Shown here: one piece after another, positions 24,973 to 34,460 of the stretch | Layout: every line of letters begins with the position of its first letter | Position numbering within the stretch: position 1 is the stretch's first letter | From: Deltaproteobacteria bacterium | Lineage (GTDB): Bacteria > Desulfobacterota > GWC2-55-46 | NCBI GenBank assembly: GCA_019912665.1 | Contig: JAIOIE010000021.1 | Span: 385,679 to 449,678, forward strand | Reading direction: 5' to 3' | DNA length: 64,000 bases | Translations under genes and position numbers: made by a program | Notes under the pieces: model-generated | Told to the model about the DNA's origin: nothing | Seen by the model: the letters and a program-made list of their open reading frames with translations, nothing else | The model's database searches: none

Positions 24973-26175
24973 CTATTTTATCCTTCCCTTAAGGTCCGAG
25001 TGCGTAAAATGCTTCCCTTTTTTTATGAGCTCCCTCGCCTCGTCAACCTTCTCCCAGATGTTGCAGAGCATTACTCCCCTCACGCGGCCGTCCCTTAAGT
25101 AGTATACGACCCCTTTCATGTTCTCTTCCTGCCAGTCGGCGAAGGTCTCAAGAGACGAGCTCACCTCGCCCACTGCCTCGTACCCGAGATCAAAGAGGTC
25201 CGAGAAGAAATACGGCATGTGATGGTACGGCTCAGCTCCCCCTGCCATATTGGCGCCCGCGAGCTCCCCCTGCGAGAGGGCGTTGTCCCAGTGCTCCACC
25301 CTCATCCTTTTCCCGAGCTCCTTATACGGGAAGTTGGCCACGTCCCCTGCCGCGTATATGTCCGGCCCGGAGGTCATCATGAATTCGTTCACGATTATGC
25401 CGTCCTCGACCTTAAGCCCCGCGCCCCTTGCAAGGTCGGTAGCGGGGACTATCCCCGCGCCCACTATAACGGCATCGGCCTGGAAGACCATCTCGCCGGT
25501 CGTCCTTACTACCATCTTACCGCCTGACCCTCCGAACGAGGCAGGCGATTCGCTCGCGAATACCTTTATCCCCCTTTTACCGAATTCCGCCTGGACAGCC
25601 CTTCCAAGCCCCTCCGGAAAGACCTTGTGGCAGATATAGGGGGAGGGGAAGACCATTGTTACGTCCACCCCGTTCATGTTGAGAGAGGCGGCTATCTCGG
25701 AGCCGATGAACCCGCCCCCGACGACGACCGCTGAAGCGCCCTTCCCGGCCCTCTCCCTTAACCGGGTGTAGTCGCCGAGGTCCCTGTAATAGATGACTTC
25801 GCCGAGCTCGCCTCCGGGGATGCCGAGCTTTCTCGGGATTCCGCCTGTCGCGATCAAAAGCTTCTCATATCCGAATTCGGCCCCCGTATCGTCGGTTACG
25901 GTCTTCTCAACGGGGTCGAGCTTCACCGCCTTTTTCCCGAGGCGGAGTTCCACCCCGTTATCGCCGTAATAGCCGGGCTCGTGGATGAATATGTCCTCGA
26001 CCTTTTTCTTGCCGAACCAGAGCTTTTTGGTGAGCGGGGGCCTGTCATAGGGCCTCTCGCTCTCCGCTCCGATGAGAAGGACCCCGCCCTTCTTATCGCG
26101 CTCCCTTATTCCCTTTATTGCCGAGGCCCCCGCAAGACCGCCCCCGACGATAACGTACTTAAAACCCCTTTTCAT
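24973..26175 (-). CDS. FAD-dependent pyridine nucleotide-disulfide oxidoreductase
   Basis: Rubredoxin/ferredoxin-reductase-like flavoprotein, 400 residues from the ATG at 26175 (GGAGG upstream; an in-frame start 8 codons earlier is less likely). FAD motif YVIVGGGLAGASA near residue 6, central LLIATGG, NAD(P) motif AVVVGGGFIGSEIA near 150, and FAD-binding GPDIYAAGDVANFP near 280. The C-terminal domain has VEHWDNALSQGELA and PYFFSDLFDLGYEAVG, as in the AIF-like branch that reduces small electron carriers. No redox CxxC, so not a thioredoxin-reductase type. It sits downstream of an Rrf2 regulator in the same direction. Confidence 0.85.
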   Translation of the reverse strand: MKRGFKYVIVGGGLAGASAIKGIRERDKKGGVLLIGAESERPYDRPPLTKKLWFGKKKVEDIFIHEPGYYGDNGVELRLGKKAVKLDPVEKTVTDDTGAEFGYEKLLIATGGIPRKLGIPGGELGEVIYYRDLGDYTRLRERAGKGASAVVVGGGFIGSEIAASLNMNGVDVTMVFPSPYICHKVFPEGLGRAVQAEFGKRGIKVFASESPASFGGSGGKMVVRTTGEMVFQADAVIVGAGIVPATDLARGAGLKVEDGIIVNEFMMTSGPDIYAAGDVANFPYKELGKRMRVEHWDNALSQGELAGANMAGGAEPYHHMPYFFSDLFDLGYEAVGEVSSSLETFADWQEENMKGVVYYLRDGRVRGVMLCNIWEKVDEARELIKKGKHFTHSDLKGRIK

Positions 26176-26286
26176 TCGGCCTCCGCTGAAAATACGCAAA
26201 GACAGTACAGATTCATTTTAGCATATAACAAAAACACCCGCTGATGCCTGCCCCACGCCCTTGCGGGCGGCATAAGGCTTATTCCG

Positions 26287-26739
26287 TCATTTCTGCTTTC
26301 TTCTGGATTTTTTCAGCTGGTTTTTGATGGCCTCGCCGTCCCTTACGAGGTCGGCCATGGTCTTTCCGTCCAGCACCTCCGAAAGCCTCCTCTGCGCTTC
26401 CTGCCATACCGGGTGGACCGGGCAGAAGTCGTCCCTGTGGCACTCGCCCTTCCTGATGAGACAGATGTTAAGGTGTATCGGTCCCTCGACAGCCTCGATG
26501 GTCTCCTTGAGCGTTATGGTCTCAGCAGACCTTGCGAGGGTAAAGCCGCCGTTAATGCCCCGGCGGGACCTCACGAGCCCCGCGCGCACAAGGTGCTGCA
26601 TTATCTTCGAGAGATAGCTCTTCGGCACCTCCTGCGATTCGGAAATCTCGGTTATGAGTGCGGGCTTGCCCGGCGGCTGGGATGCGAGGTAAAGGACGGC
26701 CCTGACCGCGTATTCGCCGTTCCTGGTGAGTTGAAGCAC
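26287..26739 (-). CDS. Rrf2-family transcriptional regulator
   Basis: Winged-helix regulator of 150 residues. DNA-binding part MLQLTRNGEYAVRAVLYLA and VPKSYLSKIMQHLVRAGLVRSRRGINGGF. The cluster-binding region has C93, C100 and C106 (C-x6-C-x5-C), close to the IscR/NsrR spacing, so it may hold an Fe-S cluster and sense redox, NO or cluster supply. The tail is basic (KKSRRKQK). It is likely autoregulated through the palindrome at 26768-26782 and may control the oxidoreductase 87 bases downstream. Confidence 0.9.
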   Translation of the reverse strand: MLQLTRNGEYAVRAVLYLASQPPGKPALITEISESQEVPKSYLSKIMQHLVRAGLVRSRRGINGGFTLARSAETITLKETIEAVEGPIHLNICLIRKGECHRDDFCPVHPVWQEAQRRLSEVLDGKTMADLVRDGEAIKNQLKKSRRKQK

Positions 26740-26767
26740 AAGTCTACTCCTTAAAAAAAGACATTAA

Positions 26768-26800
26768 GGATGATTTTAGTCCTATTTGGGTCAATGTCAA
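26768..26800 (-). promoter_or_regulatory. Promoter with Rrf2-type operator
   Basis: Minus strand TTGACA (26800-26795), 16 bases, TAAAAT (26778-26773). The -10 box lies in GGACTAAAATCATCC (26782-26768), close to the ideal palindrome GGACTAAAATAGTCC. GACT-AAAAT-style sites are used by IscR-like proteins. Confidence 0.6.
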
Positions 26801-26885
26801 GCTAAATATGGCTGTTTCCCTGGGGAGGTGGCAATATGCCGCGGATTCAAAGGGGGCCGGCGGCTTACGGCCGGCATCCGCCGGG

Positions 26886-29825
26886 TCAGTTCTCTATCGC
26901 GTTCCGTATTGACCTCAGGAGGTCAGTGACCTCGTAAGGCTTCTGGAGGAAATTGAACCCCCGGTCCCTTATCACCGGCCACTGCGACTCCACGTTCAGG
27001 TACCCGCTTGTGATGAGCGCCTTGAAGGCGGAGTTTCTTGCCCGGAGGTCGTCCACGAGGCGCACCCCGTCCTTGTCCTCCAGGACCATGTCGCTGAAGA
27101 CGAGGTCGAAGAGGCCCTTCTCTTTCTCGAACAGCTCAATAGCCTCCTTTGCCGAGGAGGCCTCGAAGACCCTGTATCCGTTCCGGGCGAGCACAACCGC
27201 AACGCTCTTCCGGAGGAGCTTCTCGTCCTCGACGACGAGCACCCTTTCGCCCCTGCCGAGAAGCGGTCCCTTGGGGGGCCGCTTTGCCTCCGCCTCTTCC
27301 ATCCATTCCATGGCCGGGAGGTAGACTTCGAACCTAGCGCCCGCGCCGGGCTTGCTCTCGACGTCTATCCAGCCCTTGAGCTCTTTCACTATGCCGTGCA
27401 CGACCGCGAGGCCGAGGCCGGTGCCGCGCGGCCCCTTGGTAGTGAAGAACGGCTCGAAGATGCGCCTTATGACGCCGCCCTCTATCCCGACCCCGTCGTC
27501 CTCCACCGTGAGCCGTGCGTATGCGCCGGCCGATAGCGAGGCTGTCCTGGCCGAATCGCTCCCGGAGACCTCGACGTTGTCGGTCCTTATGGTTATGGTC
27601 CCGCCCCTCGGTAGCGCGTCCCTCGCGTTTATGACCAGGTTCATTACGATCTGCTCGATATTCACCTTGTCGGCGCGTATCTTCTTTATATGGGAATCGA
27701 AAAAGGTCCTTATGCGTATATTCTCCCCTATGAGGCGCTTAAGTATCTTGAGCATGTTGTCGACCTTGGCGTTCAAATTAAGGGGCCTCATCTGGGTGGG
27801 CTGCTTGCGGCTGAATATGAGGAGCTGCCTCGTAAGGTTCTCGGCCCTCTCCGAGGCTATGCCTATCTGCTCAAGGAAGGCCCTTATGTCGCCTTTCTGC
27901 TGCTCCCGTTTAAGGGCAAGCTCGGCATTGAGCTTTATGACGACCATGAGGTTATTGAAATCGTGGGCTATGCCTCCGGCAAGGGCGCCTATGGCCTCCA
28001 TCTTCTGCGACTGTATGAGCTGGTCCTGTATCCTGCCCCGTTCCTCTTCCTCGGCCTTCCTCGGCGTTATGTCCCTGTCGACGCCCCTGTACCCGAGGAG
28101 GCTGCCGTTGGGGTCCAGTATGGGCGCGCCGCTCGTTTCGATGACGACCGTTCTTCCGTCTTTCCTTACCTTCCGGATCTCTATGAGCGAGAAGGGCTTT
28201 TTAATATCGGCAATCTCGTTGAACGCGGCCCTCATGCTTTGCGCCTCGTCCGCTGCCATGAAATCGAACCTGTTTCTCCCGACTACCTCCTCCGGCCTGT
28301 AGCCGAGTATTTCGAGTATTTTCGGGCTCGCGTATGTATACACGCCCTCTGAGTCTATCTCCCAGACCCAGTCGCTAGTCGTCTCGACAAGAGCCCTGAA
28401 GCGCTCCTCGCTCGCCCTGTGCCTCGAGATCAGCTCCTTGAGCTCACGGGTACTTTCCTCCACCCTGGCATCGAGCTCCCTGCCGGCCTCCTTAGTGAGA
28501 GAAAGGTCCTTAAGCACCCGCCATGCGCCGACAAGGACGCCTGAGGGGTCCATTATGGGCAGAATCCTCTGGCTTACCGGGATAATCGAGCCGTCCTTCC
28601 GGAGGTACTCGCACTCGCACTCGACGGGCAAGGTTTCCTCCGAGGCTCGCCCTTTCGGCGGCCCGGCTATGCCGGAGATCGAGAGCATCTTCAACTCGTC
28701 TCTTGAGTAGCCGAGCATCTCCAGGCAGGCCTGGTTGCAATCGAGGATCGCGCCGTCAAGCGAGGTCTCGATTATCCCTTCGCTTATGGACCCGAAAAGC
28801 CCCCTGTGCTTCCTTTCGGAGTCCCTTAGCTTCTCCTCTGCCCTTTTCCTGCGGGTTATGTCCTTGCCGCGCCCGATTACCCCCCTTATTATCCTGGTCC
28901 CCTCGTAATATTCAGGCAGAGCATAGAGCTTGAGCCAGCGGACCCCCGAGTCCCTGGAAATGTACCTGACCTCAGAATCAGACTGCCTGCCGGACAATAC
29001 CGACGCGAGCATGTCCCGGTACTCCCGCGCATCCTCCGGGTGGATGAGCTTCTCAAGGCTCTCTGAGGAGGATATCTCCCAGTTGCCGTACCCCGAGACG
29101 TTCTCGAAGGCCTCGGTTATCCACTCCAGGTCCAGCCCGCCGTCCGGCCTTATGGACATCCTGAAGACGATATCCGATGTGAACTCCGTAAGAAGCCTGT
29201 AGCGGCGCTCGCTCTCTTTGAGCGCGCTGTCAGAGGCCTTATGCCCGAAGCCCTCTATCGACTTCCATTGCCCGTTGCACTTTATTATCGCGGGCCTGTG
29301 GCTCGCGGCCGCTTCCAAAAGCTCGGCGGCCCCGCACCCTTTGACCGGATAGGTGCAGAGAGCGAGCATATTGAGCTTCCGTATTGCGCCGTTGACCGCC
29401 TCTTCGTATTCCATGAAGCTCTTCCAGAGCTTCTTTTCGAGCCAGAGCGTGTTGCCTACGATTCTCAGCCCCTCAAAGCCGGCCTTTAATGCCCTGTCGT
29501 GCATCTCGGCCCAACCCCGAAGCACCTTTTCGGGCTGGAAGGAGCCCCCGCTCAAGTACCATTCGTCATGGCACAGGAACTCGATATCGCCCCTTGATAT
29601 GCGCCGATCGAGGTCGTGGACGGCCCCTCCGAGCGCCTTCAGGGCATTTTCATGCTGCTCTCTCCCTGAGGTTATTACCATGCAGCGCTCGTTAGACCTG
29701 AGCCCCGCGGCTATGAACGGGACGACCACTTCCATGTGGTCGTCTTCCGTGCCGTAGAACTGGCAGAGATGCGTGCCCCAGGATACCTGCCCGACAAAGT
29801 CGATTCCAGAATCCCTGCTCCCCAT
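26886..29825 (-). CDS. Hybrid histidine kinase with MEDS and three PAS domains
   Basis: Soluble sensor kinase of 979 residues. Order (numbered from the start used): MEDS domain about 10-185 (GTHLCQFYGTEDDHMEVVVPFIAAGL; a DcmR-type sensor linked to small hydrocarbon or redox sensing), PAS 205-330, PAS 335-450, a short coiled coil, PAS 470-595, dimerisation domain with phospho-His621 (GGIAHDFNN), ATPase domain with DDGVGIEGG and GTGLGLAVVHG, and a receiver 857-979 (VLVVEDEKLL, FSDMVLEDKDG, KPYE). No transmembrane segments. The ATG at 29825 has GGAGGTG upstream. It stands alone, and its partner is unknown. Confidence 0.93.
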   Translation of the reverse strand: MGSRDSGIDFVGQVSWGTHLCQFYGTEDDHMEVVVPFIAAGLRSNERCMVITSGREQHENALKALGGAVHDLDRRISRGDIEFLCHDEWYLSGGSFQPEKVLRGWAEMHDRALKAGFEGLRIVGNTLWLEKKLWKSFMEYEEAVNGAIRKLNMLALCTYPVKGCGAAELLEAAASHRPAIIKCNGQWKSIEGFGHKASDSALKESERRYRLLTEFTSDIVFRMSIRPDGGLDLEWITEAFENVSGYGNWEISSSESLEKLIHPEDAREYRDMLASVLSGRQSDSEVRYISRDSGVRWLKLYALPEYYEGTRIIRGVIGRGKDITRRKRAEEKLRDSERKHRGLFGSISEGIIETSLDGAILDCNQACLEMLGYSRDELKMLSISGIAGPPKGRASEETLPVECECEYLRKDGSIIPVSQRILPIMDPSGVLVGAWRVLKDLSLTKEAGRELDARVEESTRELKELISRHRASEERFRALVETTSDWVWEIDSEGVYTYASPKILEILGYRPEEVVGRNRFDFMAADEAQSMRAAFNEIADIKKPFSLIEIRKVRKDGRTVVIETSGAPILDPNGSLLGYRGVDRDITPRKAEEEERGRIQDQLIQSQKMEAIGALAGGIAHDFNNLMVVIKLNAELALKREQQKGDIRAFLEQIGIASERAENLTRQLLIFSRKQPTQMRPLNLNAKVDNMLKILKRLIGENIRIRTFFDSHIKKIRADKVNIEQIVMNLVINARDALPRGGTITIRTDNVEVSGSDSARTASLSAGAYARLTVEDDGVGIEGGVIRRIFEPFFTTKGPRGTGLGLAVVHGIVKELKGWIDVESKPGAGARFEVYLPAMEWMEEAEAKRPPKGPLLGRGERVLVVEDEKLLRKSVAVVLARNGYRVFEASSAKEAIELFEKEKGLFDLVFSDMVLEDKDGVRLVDDLRARNSAFKALITSGYLNVESQWPVIRDRGFNFLQKPYEVTDLLRSIRNAIEN

Positions 29826-30145
29826 TCCCTTCACCTCCAAGCGGGGTTTCCGAGCCTTCCCAAATATAACAAGTCTCGTTGAGCTTTTAAATATCTTATT
29901 GCGGTCAGCCTAAATGGAAGATTGACCCCCCATAAAGGGCATTGCCTTTATTAAACGGTGCCGATATGGGATTTCCAACGAGGTATTATAGCCTGGATCC
30001 GTGCCATCTGCAGGGTTCAGCTCATTTTTTGCTTCCGGACGGAAGGCCCGCTTATCCTTGACAGGGGGCCGTCGCTCTGTTACGTTCAGATTAAAAGGAC
30101 CGTTTTTTTGCCGGGCCGGCTTACACCGGCACAAAAGGTGGACAC
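29826..30145. other. Intergenic region between kinase and trehalose genes
   Basis: About 320 bases between divergent genes. A plus-strand TTGACA (30058-30063) with a poor TACGTT 17 bases on is the best promoter candidate for the trehalose genes. I see no repeat, riboswitch or terminator here. Confidence 0.4.
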
Positions 30146-30796
30146 ATGGCAGAAGAGAGGACATTCAGGTTTTACGAGTGCTTCGCGCTCACGACTCTTA
30201 CTGGCCGCAAGGCCGCGGACATACTCGACCTCCTCGATATAATGAAAGACGTAAGCCGCGAGTCCATCTTCCACCACATGCACCAGTATTTCCTGAAACC
30301 CCATGCGGTCGAGCCCGAGTTCCCGAACGACTTCGCGGTCTGGGTATCGGAATCGCTTGGCGAGCCGCTCCTTGCTGAAGCGCTCGCGAACGTGAACCCG
30401 TTCGAATTCGCGAAAATAGAGGACCTCCGCTCCGAACTCATGCGGATAATACACGAGTACCTCGATAATTATCCTCCGCCGAGGCCGGTCCTGCCCGGGC
30501 GCGAGTTCATGTTCAACGAAGGGATAACCATCGTGCTGCCGACCTCCATGGAATCCGGACCGCAGCTACATGATTTTCTGCAGAAGCTCCGGGAGGTCGA
30601 CTTCTCGAGCATATATTTCCATTTCTATGAATCAAGGCTCAGGCTTGGCCGCCCGATAGACGATTTCAGCGAATACCTCTCCACCTCGCTCGGCCGCCCG
30701 GGCATAGCGGCCAGGATAAAATCGCTCGATCCTTACATGTATTCGACCGAGGTGCTCCGGGACAAGATAGCCGCGCTTATCGAGGAGGCGCTGTGA
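30146..30796 (+). CDS. DUF5752-like protein of the trehalose cluster
   Basis: Cytoplasmic protein of 216 residues, no signal or membrane segment. It starts with ERTFRFYECFALTTLTGRKAADILDLLDIMKDVSRESIFHHMHQYFL and has two similar halves: the first His-rich helical motif (SIFHHMHQYF) is echoed in the second half (SSIYFHFYESRL, followed by DDFSEYLSTSLG, like NDFAVWVSESLG in the first). I recall proteins of this kind as DUF5752, often next to a TreT glycosyltransferase. Function unknown. It overlaps the next gene by four bases (GTGA), so the two products are probably made in equal amounts. Confidence 0.8.
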   Translation: MAEERTFRFYECFALTTLTGRKAADILDLLDIMKDVSRESIFHHMHQYFLKPHAVEPEFPNDFAVWVSESLGEPLLAEALANVNPFEFAKIEDLRSELMRIIHEYLDNYPPPRPVLPGREFMFNEGITIVLPTSMESGPQLHDFLQKLREVDFSSIYFHFYESRLRLGRPIDDFSEYLSTSLGRPGIAARIKSLDPYMYSTEVLRDKIAALIEEAL

Positions 30797-32007
30797 GCCT
30801 CAAGGACTACGAAGGCATAGCCGAGCCGGGGGACCTCCGCGCAATAGAGAGGATGGCCTCGGTCCTCGCCGGCAGGAAGATGCTTCACGTGAACTCGACC
30901 GCGGCCGGGGGCGGGGTGGCGGAGCTCCTCACCAGGATGGTGCCCCTTTTCAAGGACATCGGCCTGGACGTAAGGTGGGAGGTCATGCAGGCGGACCGGC
31001 CCTTTTTCGAGGTCACGAAGAACATCCATAATTCCCTGCAGGGCAGAGGCAGGCCCCTCACGAAGGAGATGTGGGAGGAATACGCCAGGGTGAACAGGGA
31101 GAACGCGGAACGGATAGACCTTGACGCGGACTTCGTAGTAATCCACGACCCCCAGCCCGCCATGTTCATCGACTACAAAAAAAGGGGCACCTGGATTTGG
31201 AGGTGCCATATAGACATCTCCTCGCCTGACAGGGCAGCCTGGCACCAGTTGAAGGACATAGTCGAAAAGTACGACGGCTCCATATTCTCGGTCGCGAACT
31301 TCGCCCAGTCGCTCCCCATCCACCAATTTCTCATACAGCCCACGATAGACCCCCTTGCCGAGAAGAACGCCCACATCGAGGACGAGGAGGTGCGTGGCAT
31401 ATACGAACGGCTCGGCGTGCCGCTCGATAAGCCGGTGCTCCTCCAGGTATCGAGGTTCGACCCGTTCAAGGACCCGCTGGGCGTCATAGAGGCGTACAAG
31501 CTCGCGAAAAAATACCACGACTGCAGGCTGGTGCTTGCCGGAGGCACCGCAACAGACGACCCCGAGGGCGAAAGGGTGCTCGCGGAGGTCGAGGAAAAGG
31601 CGGCAGGCGACCCGGACATACACATATTGCTTCTCCCGCCCTTTAGCGACCGGGAAGTGAACGCGCTCCAGAGGGGGGCCGACATAGTGCTTCAAAAATC
31701 GACCCGCGAGGGCTTCGGCCTGGTCGTTGCAGAGGCGCTCTGGAAGAAAAAGCCCGTGATAGCCGGGGACGCGGGCGGCATACCGCTCCAGGTCATAGAA
31801 GGCGTCACGGGGTTCCTGGTCCATTCGGTCGAAGGGACCGCGTACAGAATACGGCAGCTCCTTGAAGACCCGGAGCGGGCAGAGAGGATGGGCGAGGCGG
31901 GGAGGGAACATATAAGGAGGAACTTCCTTACGACCCGTAATATCAGAAACTACCTCGGGATATGGACAGCCCTTGAAAGAAGGGATGAGAAGGTAATCTA
32001 TATCTGA
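30793..32007 (+). CDS. treT: TreT-like trehalose synthase glycosyltransferase
   Basis: GT4-family glycosyltransferase (404 residues). N-terminal glycine-rich loop NSTAAGGGVAELL, the family block DPQPAMFIDYKKRGTWIWRCHIDIS, then PTIDPLAEKN, donor-site LLQVSRFDPFKDPLG and the E-x7-E motif region STREGFGLVVAEALWKKKPVIAGDAGGIPLQV. These blocks match trehalose synthases that join NDP-glucose and glucose. It starts with GTG at 30793. It pairs with DUF5752 upstream. Specificity for trehalose is inferred from family and from the OtsA/OtsB genes next door. Confidence 0.85.
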   Translation: MSLKDYEGIAEPGDLRAIERMASVLAGRKMLHVNSTAAGGGVAELLTRMVPLFKDIGLDVRWEVMQADRPFFEVTKNIHNSLQGRGRPLTKEMWEEYARVNRENAERIDLDADFVVIHDPQPAMFIDYKKRGTWIWRCHIDISSPDRAAWHQLKDIVEKYDGSIFSVANFAQSLPIHQFLIQPTIDPLAEKNAHIEDEEVRGIYERLGVPLDKPVLLQVSRFDPFKDPLGVIEAYKLAKKYHDCRLVLAGGTATDDPEGERVLAEVEEKAAGDPDIHILLLPPFSDREVNALQRGADIVLQKSTREGFGLVVAEALWKKKPVIAGDAGGIPLQVIEGVTGFLVHSVEGTAYRIRQLLEDPERAERMGEAGREHIRRNFLTTRNIRNYLGIWTALERRDEKVIYI

Positions 32008-32145
32008 CGCCCCTTTACCCCGCGAGCCTACCTCCTAACCTCCTGTTTTAGCTTCATAAAGTTTATTAAGGGTTGCATTCCTGCACTTAACAGCTAAAAT
32101 AGATGCTGGCCTGCTCTCGTGTCCGGGGCAGGCAAAAAGACGCTT

Positions 32146-33606
32146 ATGGAAGGATTCGCCCAAAAAAAAATAATCATCGTCTCGAACCGGGAGCCCTACA
32201 GCCTGAAAAAGGGCAGTTTCCAGAAGACAGTGGGCGGGCTGGTTTCCGCTCTCGACCCGCTGATGCAGGCATCAAGGGGCGTCTGGATAGCATCGGCCCC
32301 CAAGGGGGACCAGAGAGACGGGCCGCTAAGGGTCCAGGTGCCCCCGGACTCCCCTTCCTATACCCTCCGCCTCGTCCCCTTAAGCTCCAGCGATATCGAA
32401 GGCTACTACAACGGCTACTCCAACCGGTTCCTGTGGCCGCTCTGCCATATAACGCTCGACAGGATTTACCTCACCCGCTCTTATTGGCGGAGCTATGCGC
32501 GGGTCAACAGCCTCTTTGCAAAGGCCGTTGCCGAGGAGGCCCCCGAAGATTCCATCATATGGCTGCAGGACTACCACCTGGCGCTCGCCGCGGCGGAGAT
32601 ACGGGCGCTACGGCCTGAAGTCTTCATCTCGCTCTTCTGGCACATACCATGGCCGCCTCACGCGGTTTTCAGGATCTGCCCTCAGAAAAAGGAGATCCTC
32701 GAAGGGCTCCTCGCGAACGACCTCCTTGGGTTTCAGCTCCCGAGCTTCATGCAGAATTTCATGACCTGCGCTGAAAGGGAATTGGGCGCCGAGGTAGACC
32801 CGGTCGAAGGCGCAATAAGGCATAAGGGACGGCTTACGCGCCTCCGGACCTTTCCCATAAGCGTCGACTTCGGCTGGTTCGAGGACGCGGCAGCCTCTCC
32901 AGAAGCGGAATCCTTCATAACGAAGTTCCTGAGAAAACGGGAGCTTGGGCATCTCAAGCTGGGCCTTAGCGTAAACAGGCTCGACTACACCAAGGGCGTC
33001 ATAAAGTGCCTCGAGGCGGTTGAGCTCTTTTTCACCAAATACCCAAAATACAAGAGAAAGTTCACGTTCATAAAAGTGGCAGTCCCCACCCGTAAGGTCG
33101 AGCCCTTCTTAAGCTACATGGAACGGGTCGAGCGGAAAGTGGAATCAATTAACAGGCGGTTCGGAAGCGGCGGCTGGAGGCCGATAGAGTACATCACCTC
33201 GAACCTTTCCCACACCGAGCTTGCGGCCCTTTACAGGAGGGCCGACCTCGCGGTAATAAGCTCTGTCTACGACGGCATGAACCTCGTTGCCAAGGAGTTC
33301 CTCGCCTCTCAGCTCGACCTCTCCGGTAGCATCCTCATAAGCGAGTTCGCTGGCGCCTCGGAGGAGATACCCGGCGTGACGGTCATTAACCCCTATGACA
33401 CCGAGGCCTGCGTGGACGCTATGAAGGCGGCCCTGGAAACGGACCCCGAGGAAAGGAAGAACAGGCTCTTGAAGGCCAGGGCGCATATCAGAAAGCACGA
33501 CATCTATCACTGGGTGGAAGACATTTTTTCAACGATGAAAAGGATACAGGATGAGCAGATACCTTCTGAAGTCCGCGGACGAGGCGCGGTCGTGCTTAAA
33601 AGGTAG
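32146..33606 (+). CDS. otsA: Trehalose-6-phosphate synthase (GT20 family)
   Basis: Joins NDP-glucose and glucose-6-phosphate. 486 residues from the ATG at 32146. IIIVSNREPYSLKK and the glycine pair KTVGGLVSALDPLM start the fold, IIWLQDYHLALA gives the catalytic Asp, HIPWPPHAVFR the acceptor site, GLSVNRLDYTKGV the Arg/Lys that bind phosphate, and VYDGMNLVAKEF the donor site. A GTG at 32119 is an alternative start; neither has a good ribosome site. Glucosylglycerol-phosphate synthases are in the same family, but the OtsB gene overlapping its end favours trehalose. Confidence 0.88.
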   Translation: MEGFAQKKIIIVSNREPYSLKKGSFQKTVGGLVSALDPLMQASRGVWIASAPKGDQRDGPLRVQVPPDSPSYTLRLVPLSSSDIEGYYNGYSNRFLWPLCHITLDRIYLTRSYWRSYARVNSLFAKAVAEEAPEDSIIWLQDYHLALAAAEIRALRPEVFISLFWHIPWPPHAVFRICPQKKEILEGLLANDLLGFQLPSFMQNFMTCAERELGAEVDPVEGAIRHKGRLTRLRTFPISVDFGWFEDAAASPEAESFITKFLRKRELGHLKLGLSVNRLDYTKGVIKCLEAVELFFTKYPKYKRKFTFIKVAVPTRKVEPFLSYMERVERKVESINRRFGSGGWRPIEYITSNLSHTELAALYRRADLAVISSVYDGMNLVAKEFLASQLDLSGSILISEFAGASEEIPGVTVINPYDTEACVDAMKAALETDPEERKNRLLKARAHIRKHDIYHWVEDIFSTMKRIQDEQIPSEVRGRGAVVLKR

Positions 33607-34345
33607 GGACATCTCCCTTTTCCTCGACTACGACGGCACGCTTACCCCCGTGGCCGGCAGGCCCGAGGACGCACGCCTCTCCTTCCATATGAAAGAGCTC
33701 GTTAGGATGCTCGCCGGGTCCATGCCCTTGGCCATAGTCTCAGGACGGGGCCTTTCGGACATAGAGTCGCTCGTCGGGGTCGACGGGCTCGCGTACGCCG
33801 GGAACCACGGCCTGGAGGCCGCCGCTCCCGATTTCACCATGACATACGACATAGGACGCGCCGCGAGGGAAGAGCTAAACGGGCTCGAGCCAGCGCTCCT
33901 CCGCCTTCAGGAGAGGTGGAAGGGCGTGATATTCGAAAACAAGGGCGTCTCGCACACCGTCCATTACAGGCTCCTCGGCTCGCGGCATTTCCCTCTTTTC
34001 AAGGAGGAGTTCGACACGACGGTCGCACCTGCCCTTTCACGGGGCCTGGTCCGCCTCACCCAGAGCAAGAGGGCTTTCGAGATACGGGCCAGCGTCAAAT
34101 GGGATAAGGGCCGGGCAATACTATGGATGCTCGAAAGAAACCGCTTCAGGGGCACGATGCCCGTCTTTATCGGGGACGACGAGACCGACAAGGACGCCTA
34201 CAGGGCGCTCGGCCCTAAAGGGCTCTCGGTGCATGTGGGGTGCGAGGCCGACGAGGCGGCCTTCCATCTCATCGCGCAGGACGAGGTCAAGGTGTTCCTC
34301 AAGCTCATCCTCGATACAAAATTAGGCGGCGTCCTTAATAGTTAA
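33551..34345 (+). CDS. otsB: Trehalose-6-phosphate phosphatase
   Basis: HAD-superfamily phosphatase of 264 residues. Nucleophile motif D26-YDGTLTP, motif II IVSGR, the cap-domain stretch NKGVSHTVHYR and the metal-binding FIGDDETDKDAYRAL. It removes phosphate from the OtsA product. The start at 33551 lies 56 bases inside the end of otsA in a different frame, a long overlap that ensures coupling. Confidence 0.92.
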   Translation: MSRYLLKSADEARSCLKGRDISLFLDYDGTLTPVAGRPEDARLSFHMKELVRMLAGSMPLAIVSGRGLSDIESLVGVDGLAYAGNHGLEAAAPDFTMTYDIGRAAREELNGLEPALLRLQERWKGVIFENKGVSHTVHYRLLGSRHFPLFKEEFDTTVAPALSRGLVRLTQSKRAFEIRASVKWDKGRAILWMLERNRFRGTMPVFIGDDETDKDAYRALGPKGLSVHVGCEADEAAFHLIAQDEVKVFLKLILDTKLGGVLNS

Positions 34346-34460
34346 CAAAAGCCTTTTGAGGTTCGATTAAAATCGTTCTCTTTTGAAAAGACCTTTCACG
34401 CGCTGCCGCGCTTTTCGGCATAAATGCCTATCAGAATTCAAATTGCGTCCTCCAAATATG

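Noticed and set aside
30733-31911. A 392-residue open frame antisense to treT
   Set aside because: Shadow of the conserved glycosyltransferase. No domain and no ribosome site.
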